From Candidatus Hecatellales archaeon (GTDB lineage: Archaea; Thermoproteota; Bathyarchaeia; Hecatellales; Hecatellaceae), in the NCBI GenBank assembly GCA_003662305.1, contig QMXU01000072.1, positions 1 through 5,715 of the forward strand: a stretch of 5,715 nucleotides of DNA. The letters run 5' to 3'. How positions within the stretch are numbered: position 1 is the stretch's first letter; the number at the start of each line of letters is the position of its first letter. Shown here in pieces: positions 1 to 4,445 of the stretch. The notes beneath the pieces were generated by a model, which made no database searches, had not been told where the DNA came from, and worked only from the letters and a program-made list of their open reading frames with translations. Position numbers and translations under genes: made by a program.

Positions 1-1012
1 CGGTTAGAGGGGAGAGGTCAACAGAGTTATAGGTGTTCCAGAAGAGGATTACCCTGTCTTTAAGCCCGTGCTTTTCCACGTAGTCTAGGGCTCCTGCCAA
101 CGCCTTACCCGTGTAGGTTCCCTCCAAGGTTACGCCTTCAAGCCTCTTCATCAGGGAAACAGCCCTCACACCCTGCTCCGTAAACCAGGCGTATCCTCGA
201 CCTAGGTAATCCTCGAGAAGCGTTACGTCGCTGGCTGAAACCTTCACTTCCGGAACGCTTGGATCCGTCTGATGGAGGAGGACTGAGGTGTGGTTCACTA
301 GAAGAGCCCACCTTTCAGGGCTGCAAATCTCTCTACCGGTAACTCTTACCCCGATAACCCTTGTTTTAAGCCTTGAAAGCCTGCAGCCCAAGTAGAGGCC
401 AGCCACGGTGCCTAGGGTTCCGGCAGCAGCGAAAAGGTAGTCTGGCTCAGGCAGTTCCCCGGCTTCCACCTGCCTTCCAAGCTCAAGGCCGGCGTTCACG
501 AAGCCTAAACAGCCGAGCCTGGTGCTTCCCCCAACCGGAATATAGTATGGTTTACCCTGAACCTTGGACATGACCTCTCGAAGTATGGAGGAGACCTCGC
601 GCATCGAAGACGCGTAGAATATTTCGGTGTTAAAGTAGAGGTTGAGCAGGAGGTTTCTTCTCACGTAGGCTGCTGGAGGCTGGTCGAAGAGTATGCCCAC
701 GGCTTTCATGCCGAACCTCCCGGCGAAGATGGATGTGGCTAGAACATGGTTGGAGCCGGCGGCGCCAACTGTTATCACGGTGTCAGCCTTCTTCCGTAGG
801 GCGTCGGCGAGCAGGAACTCCAGCTTTCGCACCTTGTTTCCGCCGTAGAAAGCTGAGCTTCGGCTGTCATCCTTCAGGTAGAAGTCGCCTATTCCCGTGT
901 GCTCTCCAAGGCTTTCAAGCTTTCTGACAGGGGTTGGAAAATTTCCTATGGGCTTCCAGGGGATGGCGCCTTCAAGCTTGGGGTAAACCTCGAAGAGAGG
1001 TAACCTTCCCAT
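1..1012 (-). CDS. PLP-dependent enzyme, ACC deaminase / D-cysteine desulfhydrase-like family (3' end cut by window)
   Basis: The minus strand is open from an ATG at 1012-1010 to the window edge: 337 codons, begins MGRLPLFEVYPKLEG. The fold-type II PLP signature is YGGNKVRKLE, with K60 the expected Schiff-base lysine; G-S-N-H follows in place of the usual Q-S-N-H, then a glycine-rich phosphate-binding-like stretch (AAAGTLGTVAGL). The last residues, FWNTYNSVD, resemble the family C-terminus, so only a few codons should be missing. Known members deaminate ACC or desulfurate D-cysteine in the cytoplasm. The substrate here is uncertain because the residues around the SNH motif differ from characterised enzymes. 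No in-frame start exists between the ATG and the tRNA, and the ribosome site is weak (GGAAG about 7 bases before the start). The tRNA-Leu gene ends only 32 bases upstream on the same strand with no clear promoter between, so cotranscription with the tRNA is likely (inference). Confidence 0.88.
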   Translation of the reverse strand, partial: MGRLPLFEVYPKLEGAIPWKPIGNFPTPVRKLESLGEHTGIGDFYLKDDSRSSAFYGGNKVRKLEFLLADALRKKADTVITVGAAGSNHVLATSIFAGRFGMKAVGILFDQPPAAYVRRNLLLNLYFNTEIFYASSMREVSSILREVMSKVQGKPYYIPVGGSTRLGCLGFVNAGLELGRQVEAGELPEPDYLFAAAGTLGTVAGLYLGCRLSRLKTRVIGVRVTGREICSPERWALLVNHTSVLLHQTDPSVPEVKVSASDVTLLEDYLGRGYAWFTEQGVRAVSLMKRLEGVTLEGTYTGKALAGALDYVEKHGLKDRVILFWNTYNSVDLSPLT

Positions 1013-1044
1013 AAGGCATTCTTCCAGGCTTCTTCTCTTGATGG

Positions 1045-1132
1045 TGGTGCGGGGGGCGGGATTTGAACCCGCGAACCCCTTCGGGACAGGATCCTGAATC
1101 CTGCGCCTTTGACCAGGCTTGGCGACCCCCGC
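1045..1132 (-). tRNA. tRNA-Leu(CAG), intronless, CCA encoded
   Basis: This is a class II tRNA. The acceptor stem GCGGGGG (1132-1126) pairs with CCCCCGC. The D arm is GCCA...AGGC. The anticodon stem CAGGA/TCCTG encloses loop TTCAGGA, giving anticodon CAG, which reads CUG. The variable arm is CCC-GAA-GGG, and the T arm is GCGGG/CCCGC around TTCAAAT. The discriminator is A (1048), as expected for leucine, and CCA is encoded at 1047-1045. The mature length is 85 nt without CCA. All stems pair perfectly. It differs at only a handful of positions from the tRNA-Leu(GAG) at 4169-4312 once that gene's introns are removed. The CCTTAAC-type AT-rich element at about 1158-1148 may be its promoter, overlapping the leader hairpin. 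Confidence 0.96.
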
Positions 1133-1133
1133 C

Positions 1134-1153
1134 CTTTAGGGACCGCCCTAAAG
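1134..1153. repeat. Perfect 8-bp inverted repeat in the tRNA-Leu(CAG) 5' leader
   Basis: CTTTAGGGACCGCCCTAAAG is an 8-bp perfect inverted repeat with a 4-base loop. It ends one base before the tRNA 5' end and lies 37 bases downstream of the DUF35 stop codon. On the minus-strand transcript it could be a leader hairpin that helps define the RNase P site, a processing hairpin between the thiolase operon and the tRNA, or a weak terminator without a T tract. It may also overlap the tRNA promoter. The sequence does not decide between these. Confidence 0.6.
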
Positions 1154-1190
1154 TTAAGGCGTGGAAGTCGATTAAAATGGTTTCAGCCTT

Positions 1191-1580
1191 CTAAGGTTTA
1201 AAGGCTACGATTGCCTCCTCTTTTTCTCCGTGCTTCTCTTTTAGGGCTTCGAACTTCACTTTTACGCCTATTTCAACTTCTTCAGGCTTGTTGGGGTCGT
1301 AGCCTATGAGGCGGCCCATTACGAGGGCTCCCTCCTCCAGCCTCACCAAGGCGAGAATGTAGGGGGAAGCATCCTTAAGGAAGACTGGTGGAACATGGAT
1401 AACCGTGAAGGACTCAACGGTTCCCTCACCTTTCAGGCTTATGGTTTCAGTTTCACCTCCACACCGAGAGCATAAGGGCCTCGAAGGTACGAAGACCTCC
1501 CCGCACGCCTTACACTTGCTCCCGGTAAGCCTTCCAGCCTCAAGCTCCCTGTAGAAGAGGCTTAAATGTCCCTCGCTCAT
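1191..1580 (-). CDS. DUF35 OB-fold / zinc-ribbon acyl-CoA-binding protein, thiolase partner
   Basis: A 129-residue protein with the two-part DUF35 architecture. Residues 5-20 form an N-terminal helix. A rubredoxin-like zinc ribbon carries C23-x2-C26 and C37-x2-C40. An OB-fold follows from about residue 50 to the end, with GEGTVESFTVIHVPP as the typical first strands and LVRLEEGALVMGRL in the middle. In archaea, DUF35 proteins bridge acetoacetyl-CoA thiolase and HMG-CoA synthase in a substrate-channelling complex; other paralogues accompany SCP2-type thiolases and ketoacyl-CoA enzymes. Its start lies 6 bases after the thiolase stop, behind a strong GGAGGTGA, so the two genes are one translationally coupled operon and the proteins very probably form a complex. 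Length and all four cysteines are normal. The exact pathway is unproven because no HMG-CoA synthase gene is visible. Confidence 0.93.
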   Translation of the reverse strand: MSEGHLSLFYRELEAGRLTGSKCKACGEVFVPSRPLCSRCGGETETISLKGEGTVESFTVIHVPPVFLKDASPYILALVRLEEGALVMGRLIGYDPNKPEEVEIGVKVKFEALKEKHGEKEEAIVAFKP

Positions 1581-1586
1581 CCATCT

Positions 1587-1594
1587 TCACCTCC
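1587..1594 (-). promoter_or_regulatory. Shine-Dalgarno of the DUF35 gene, overlapping the thiolase stop codon
   Basis: GGAGGTGA reads 1594-1587 on the minus strand, and its last three bases are the thiolase TGA. Spacing to the DUF35 ATG at 1580 is 6 bases. This arrangement suggests translational coupling and fixes the DUF35 start; the ATG at 1584, in another frame, is not used. Confidence 0.85.
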
Positions 1595-2828
1595 CGAAGA
1601 TGAAAACCGCGGCGCTGGCTCCGCTGCCTCCAACGTTGTGGACAAGCCCTATTTCAGCCTTATTTTTAATCTGCCTTCTGCCAGCTGTCCCGCGAAGCTG
1701 ATGCCAAACCTCGTTTAGCATACCTATCCCGGTGGCTCCAACAGGATGCCCTTTAGCCTTCAAGCCTCCATCCGTGTTAACAGGAATTTCCCCTTCAATC
1801 CCCGTTAATCCTTCCTCGTAGGCTCTGGGAGCCTCGCCTCTGCCAACCAGCCCTAAGTCTTCTACAGCCAGCCATTCAGCTATGGTGAAGCAGTCGTGAA
1901 CTTCAACCACATCTAAGTCTTTAGGCGAGATACCCGCCGTCCTGTAGGCTGCTTCAGCCGCGTTGCGGGTTGCAACCAGCGATGTGAGGTCAGCCCTGTC
2001 CTGAAGCGCCACGTTATCCGTTCCCAGCCCTACACCCAGCAGCCTCAACGGCGTATCGGTGAACCTTCTCGCAGCTCTCCCCGAAGCCAGGATGGCTACG
2101 GCGGCTCCGTCGCTGATGGGGCAGCAGTCGAAAAGCCTCAGCGGGTAGGCTACCACCCGGTTGAAAGGCGAGTTTTTCAGGAAGTCCAGCTCGTCCTTAT
2201 ACTGGACGCCAAGCTTTTTCCCAACTTTTTCAGCTATCTGGCCTATGGTTTGCTGGAAGTGGGCTTTAGGGTTAAGGGAGCCGTTGTAATGGTTTTTTAT
2301 GGGAACCCTTTGAAGCTGCTCCCATGTAACCCCGTAACGGCGGAAGTAGGCTTGGGCTAGGAGAGCGTAAAGGCCTGGGAAGGTTGCTCCAACCTTAGAC
2401 TCTGAAAGGTCGTCTGATGCCAGGGCTAAAGCCTCCGTAACCCTCTCAGTTTCAAGGCTTGTCATCTTTTCAACTCCAGCCACCAAGACCACGTCGTAAA
2501 GGCCGGAGGCAACGGCTGTAACGCCTGCGAAGAGGGCTGCGGAAGAGCTTGCGCAGGCTATCTCCGTTCTGAAGGCTGGCTTGGGAGTTAAGCCGAGCCA
2601 TGTGGCTGCAAGAGGCCCGATATGGCTTTGATGCTCGTAATATTCAGGGGTGAAATATCCTATGAAAAGGGCTTCAACATCCTTGTGAAGCATTATCCCT
2701 TTATCAACGGATTTAACTGCTTCTTGGGAGGCTTCAACCAGCAGTTCTCTACCTGTCTTATTCGCGTGAAGCTTAGCGCTGAAGGCAGTCATTCCCGCTC
2801 CAACAATGTAGACTCCCTCAGCGAGCAT
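1587..2828 (-). CDS. Thiolase, SCP2-type / archaeal acetyl-CoA C-acetyltransferase
   Basis: A complete 413-residue thiolase. It opens with VYIVGAGMT, the usual first strand of SCP2-type and archaeal thiolases. The nucleophile is C92 in EIACASSSAA. Further family motifs are GVEKMT, H311-D-C in VHDCFT, the KGHPVGATG box with H361, and the terminal HNVGGSGAS with H397. Thiolases of this class condense two acetyl-CoA to acetoacetyl-CoA, the first step of the mevalonate route, or cleave 3-ketoacyl-CoA in beta-oxidation. The start is supported by AAGGTGG at 2841-2835, six bases before the ATG. The gene is first in an operon with the DUF35 partner and is transcribed from the AT-rich divergent promoter region. 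HMG-CoA synthase, which normally precedes this pair in archaeal mevalonate operons, is replaced here by a divergent Tan1-like gene, so a degradative paralogue is equally possible. Confidence 0.94.
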   Translation of the reverse strand: MLAEGVYIVGAGMTAFSAKLHANKTGRELLVEASQEAVKSVDKGIMLHKDVEALFIGYFTPEYYEHQSHIGPLAATWLGLTPKPAFRTEIACASSSAALFAGVTAVASGLYDVVLVAGVEKMTSLETERVTEALALASDDLSESKVGATFPGLYALLAQAYFRRYGVTWEQLQRVPIKNHYNGSLNPKAHFQQTIGQIAEKVGKKLGVQYKDELDFLKNSPFNRVVAYPLRLFDCCPISDGAAVAILASGRAARRFTDTPLRLLGVGLGTDNVALQDRADLTSLVATRNAAEAAYRTAGISPKDLDVVEVHDCFTIAEWLAVEDLGLVGRGEAPRAYEEGLTGIEGEIPVNTDGGLKAKGHPVGATGIGMLNEVWHQLRGTAGRRQIKNKAEIGLVHNVGGSGASAAVFIFGR

Positions 2829-2883
2829 GCCAACCCACCTTGAGCAGTTCTTCCACCCCGCAAACCTGTAAGCCGGAGGGCTG

Positions 2884-2918
2884 GCATTAAAAAAGCTTCT
2901 ATATCTATATATTTTTCT
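2884..2918 (-). promoter_or_regulatory. Promoter of the thiolase-DUF35 operon
   Basis: Reading leftward on the minus strand, an AT-rich block from 2918 to 2901 (AAAAATATATAGATATAG) is a good TATA-box candidate. A second AT-rich block, CTTTTTTAATG, lies at about 2894-2885. Either would place transcription start some 25 bases further on, leaving a leader of roughly 30-55 bases before the ATG at 2828. The stretch shares its core with the plus-strand promoter of the neighbouring gene. Confidence 0.5.
2903..2916 (+). promoter_or_regulatory. Promoter of the Tan1-like gene
   Basis: The plus-strand TATA-like sequence ATCTATATATTTTT is followed by moderate-GC sequence, putting transcription start near 2935-2940. 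This is about 40 bases before the start codon. It overlaps the minus-strand TATA candidates, so the two divergent transcripts may compete or be co-regulated. Confidence 0.5.
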
Positions 2919-2976
2919 TTAGATTCCGAATTCTCGTGCAGGCAGAGCCGGAAGGTGTAGCCTTCAGGTGGCTGAC

Positions 2977-3492
2977 ATGGTTGGCGTCCTCGTCATCTGC
3001 GAGAGAGGCTCCGAATGGTTTGTCCTCAAGGAAATTAAGAGTATGGGCGCTTTCAGGAGAACAGGCTTCAAAGAAGTCTTAGCCGGGGAAGTTGAAGACC
3101 TGGAAGCCTTCCTAGCCGACGTTGAAGCCAAACCGTTCATCCCTGTCAGCAGAGTGATCCCTTACGAGGAGTCCTTCCACTTCAGCCCGGAGAACCTTAT
3201 GGAAATCCTAAAAGAGCGAGTGCGGAAATACGTGGACGCAATTGGAAGCGAGGAAACCTTCTGCGTGAGGATGGAGAGGAGAGGGTTTAAAGGGAAGCTG
3301 TCCTCCAAGGAGGTTGAACGTGAGGTTGGAAGCCACCTATGGAAGCTCCTAGAGGGGAGGGGAGAAAAACCAAGGGTAAACCTGGAAGACCCAGATGAAA
3401 CCGTTATCATTCAAACCCTTGGAAATCTATGCCTTCTAGGGCTAATCGACAAAAACCTGAAGCAAAGGCACCCTCTCGTAAGAGTTAAATAA
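2977..3492 (+). CDS. THUMP-domain RNA-binding protein, Tan1-like (archaeal tRNA acetylation adaptor family)
   Basis: A 171-residue protein consisting of an N-terminal ferredoxin-like half (about 1-75) and a C-terminal THUMP half (about 80-170). The THUMP part shows FCVRMERRGFKG, then SSKEVEREVG, and then the hallmark strand VNLEDPDETVIIQTLGN. Length and layout fit stand-alone archaeal Tan1 homologues (COG1818-type) without a fused methyltransferase or thiouridylase domain. In yeast, Tan1 binds tRNA-Ser and tRNA-Leu and guides the acetyltransferase Kre33 to make ac4C at position 12; the archaeal role is inferred. I chose ATG 2977 because AGGTG (2966-2970) lies six bases upstream. A GTG at 2968 would add three residues and use AAGGTG ten bases upstream. 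It is convergent with the membrane-protein gene, with a 31-base gap. Confidence 0.88.
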   Translation: MVGVLVICERGSEWFVLKEIKSMGAFRRTGFKEVLAGEVEDLEAFLADVEAKPFIPVSRVIPYEESFHFSPENLMEILKERVRKYVDAIGSEETFCVRMERRGFKGKLSSKEVEREVGSHLWKLLEGRGEKPRVNLEDPDETVIIQTLGNLCLLGLIDKNLKQRHPLVRVK

Positions 3493-3523
3493 CGCCTTTA
3501 ATGACTGACGGACAGCTATAACT

Positions 3524-3901
3524 TTAAGATGAAATTACCGCAAGCAACGCCACAACAGATAAAGCACACCACGCTCCCCATATCCCAAACCAAACATAAT
3601 TATTTCCTAAGAATCTAAATAACGGGTCACGATCACGTAACCTCAATCTCCAGCTCTCTGGCATATGTCTGTGAGAGCCAATAACGCAAATCCTTAACTT
3701 GCAAATTATAAGAGTCCCTCCTCCGAGAGAGATAATTAGGTATATACCTATCAAAATGAGATTTTGTGGTTGATTTGAAAGGATTGTTAGAACAGAAAAG
3801 GTTCCGAAGACTAGAGCTACGAAGATAGTTGAGTATTGTGTTATACCACCACTAAGATACCAAAAAAATTCTAAATCTTCATTTCTCCTACGATGTGCCA
3901 T
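3524..3901 (-). CDS. Small membrane protein with three predicted transmembrane helices, unknown function
   Basis: A 125-residue protein I do not recognise. The N-terminus is charged (MAHRRRNEDLEF). Hydrophobic helices are predicted at about 23-41, 48-69 and 102-123. Between helices 2 and 3 is a hydrophilic, arginine-rich loop (SWRLRLRDRDP). The start is well supported: GGTGA at 3914-3910 lies eight bases before the ATG. TATA-like sequence lies upstream in the region shared with the divergent ribbon-helix-helix gene. The gene is AT-richer than its neighbours (roughly 40% GC by eye, against more than 50% in the flanking metabolic genes), which fits later acquisition. Divergence from an antitoxin-like regulator makes a membrane-acting toxin or a regulated partner conceivable, but no known toxin motif is visible. 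Confidence 0.72.
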   Translation of the reverse strand: MAHRRRNEDLEFFWYLSGGITQYSTIFVALVFGTFSVLTILSNQPQNLILIGIYLIISLGGGTLIICKLRICVIGSHRHMPESWRLRLRDRDPLFRFLGNNYVWFGIWGAWCALSVVALLAVISS

Positions 3902-3940
3902 TTTTTATGTCACCAATTTTTATTAAGGCATTAAAATACT

Positions 3941-3970
3941 TATATATAATTGTATATACAATGATATATA
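3941..3970. promoter_or_regulatory. Near-perfect 30-bp palindromic operator overlapping a divergent promoter
   Basis: Positions 3941-3970 form an inverted repeat centred at 3955.5 with a single mismatched pair (A3948 against G3963). The inner core, ATTGTATATACAAT (3949-3962), is a perfect 14-bp palindrome. The left arm is also a TATA box (TTATATATA, 3940-3948), suitably placed for a start near 3970, about 12 bases before the antitoxin ATG. In the other direction it includes TATATAAG (3946-3939), which would start transcription near 3915-3920 for the membrane-protein gene. Ribbon-helix-helix antitoxins typically bind palindromes over their own promoter and autorepress, so this is a likely operator (inference). 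Confidence 0.7.
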
Positions 3971-3981
3971 GTGATTGCGTT

Positions 3982-4224
3982 ATGGGTAGGAAACGCCTAA
4001 CAAGCATGAGAATAGATGAAGACCTCCTAAAAGAAGCCAAAGAACTAGGACTAAACATCTCTAAAATCTGTGAAAATGCCCTTAGAGAGGCTATTGCTAA
4101 AATGAAGGGTGAAACCAGTCAAGAAAATCCTAAAACTCTTCCTAATGGAGGATTAAAAGAGGCGGTGATGCGGGGGAGGGGATTTGAACCCCTGAACCCT
4201 TCCGCGGCCTTTCCACGCTTTTAA
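3982..4224 (+). CDS. CcdA-like ribbon-helix-helix antitoxin / regulator with a tRNA-antisense tail
   Basis: An 80-residue protein. Residues 1-42 match the CcdA/RHH pattern: a basic N-terminus with a DNA-binding strand (KRLTSMRIDEDL), followed by LLKEAKELGLNISKICENALREAI. A linker of about 20 polar residues follows. Residues 63-80 (MRGRGFEPLNPSAAFPRF) are simply the antisense of the overlapping tRNA-Leu gene, and the TAA at 4222-4224 lies inside that tRNA's second intron. I chose ATG 3982, which has GTGAT (3971-3975) six bases upstream. An upstream extension to 3895 would translate the palindrome and overlap the divergent gene, and ATG 3961 lies inside the operator. CcdA-type proteins neutralise a toxin and repress their own promoter. 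No CcdB or other known toxin is adjacent; the divergent membrane protein is the only local partner. Confidence 0.8.
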   Translation: MGRKRLTSMRIDEDLLKEAKELGLNISKICENALREAIAKMKGETSQENPKTLPNGGLKEAVMRGRGFEPLNPSAAFPRF

Positions 4225-4229
4225 GGCCT
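4200..4229 (-). other. 30-nt archaeal tRNA intron in the variable arm
   Basis: The intron hairpin is GGCCTT/AAGGCC with an 11-base loop. The central helix pairs exon CCGA with intron GCGG (three pairs plus one A-G mismatch). It is flanked by bulges AGA and AAG. Cutting after the second base of each bulge joins TCCCGAAG to GGGTTC, recreating exactly the variable arm of tRNA-Leu(CAG). The antitoxin stop codon on the other strand lies within this intron. Confidence 0.82.
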
Positions 4230-4257
4230 CTTCGGGACAGGATCCTCATTCCTGCGC

Positions 4258-4286
4258 CTTCAATACCTGCCTGGACGAGCAGGTAT
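4258..4286 (-). other. 29-nt archaeal tRNA intron in the D arm (between about positions 23 and 24)
   Basis: The intron folds as an 8-bp hairpin, ATACCTGC/GCAGGTAT, around an 8-base loop. Exon TCAA pairs with intron TTGA as the four-base central helix, flanked by three-base bulges AGA and AGG. Cutting after the second base of each bulge joins GGTCAAAG to GC and gives the same D arm as tRNA-Leu(CAG). The outer helix is weak (one G-C pair), so this is a relaxed bulge-helix-loop form. Confidence 0.85.
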
Positions 4287-4334
4287 CTTTGACCAAACTT
4301 GGCTACCCCCGCCTCCTAACCAGTTTTCCAAGAA

Positions 4335-4348
4335 GCATTTAATTAAGG
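4335..4348 (-). promoter_or_regulatory. Promoter of tRNA-Leu(GAG)
   Basis: CCTTAATTAAATGC (4348-4335, minus strand) is an AT-rich box centred about 29 bases before the tRNA 5' end at 4312. This is the expected distance for an archaeal TATA box driving a transcript with almost no leader. The rest of 4313-4390 shows nothing else recognisable. Confidence 0.6.
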
Positions 4349-4390
4349 TTTATGCGTTGCGGAGGCCCGGTTCCTGTTGGGGTTGAGAGC

Positions 4391-4400
4391 CTTTATATAT
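4391..4400 (+). promoter_or_regulatory. Promoter of the acyl-CoA dehydrogenase gene
   Basis: CTTTATATAT is a strong TATA box. It predicts transcription start near 4420 and a leader of about 25 bases containing the ribosome binding site. The gene is divergent from the tRNA-Leu gene, so it is probably its own transcription unit. Confidence 0.68.
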
Positions 4401-4433
4401 GAATTTAAGACATAGAAAAACCCAAACCGAATA

Positions 4434-4440
4434 GGAGGGT
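4434..4440 (+). promoter_or_regulatory. Shine-Dalgarno of the acyl-CoA dehydrogenase gene
   Basis: GGAGGGT lies five bases before the ATG at 4446 and fixes this start. Confidence 0.8.
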
Positions 4441-4445
4441 AAAGT

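Larger units (their letters stand above)
4169..4312 (-). tRNA. tRNA-Leu(GAG) with two noncanonical introns
   Basis: The acceptor stem GCGGGGG (4312-4306) pairs with CCCCCGC (4176-4170), and the discriminator is A (4169). The anticodon stem CAGGA/TCCTG holds loop ATGAGGA with anticodon GAG at 4247-4245, which reads CUC/CUU. The T arm is AGGGG/CCCCT around TTCAAAT (4193-4177). The D arm and the variable arm are each interrupted by a short hairpin-forming insert. Removing 4286-4258 and 4229-4200 leaves an 85-nt tRNA, the same length as the intact tRNA-Leu(CAG) in this window and almost identical to it, with the expected D arm and variable arm restored exactly. The anticodon loop itself has no intron. 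CCA is not encoded; TCA follows the discriminator. The 3' half overlaps the antitoxin gene on the other strand. Confidence 0.93.

Noticed and set aside
140..160. C-box-like TGATGA on the minus strand, as in a C/D guide RNA
   Set aside because: It lies inside the PLP coding sequence, and no paired C'/D'/D box arrangement at the right spacing was seen.
373..927. Two plus-strand open frames of about 65 codons (373-573 and 733-927)
   Set aside because: They lie antisense within the PLP enzyme gene, which has clear family motifs, and their translations are low-complexity, rich in R, S and P.
3895..3981. N-terminal extension of the RHH gene from the ATG at 3895
   Set aside because: It would translate the palindrome and promoter, overlap the divergent gene's start, and adds a hydrophobic tail foreign to RHH antitoxins. 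ATG 3982 has a ribosome site and fits the family.
4258..4286. The ATACCTGC/GCAGGTAT inverted repeat as an independent regulatory hairpin or CRISPR-like repeat
   Set aside because: It is the stem of the D-arm tRNA intron; excising it restores a standard D arm. No array of repeats exists in the window.
1045..4312. Similarity between the two tRNA-Leu genes as att-site repeats bounding an element
   Set aside because: The similarity covers the entire tRNA, not just a 3' fragment, and is explained by isoacceptor paralogy. The genes between are ordinary chromosomal genes.
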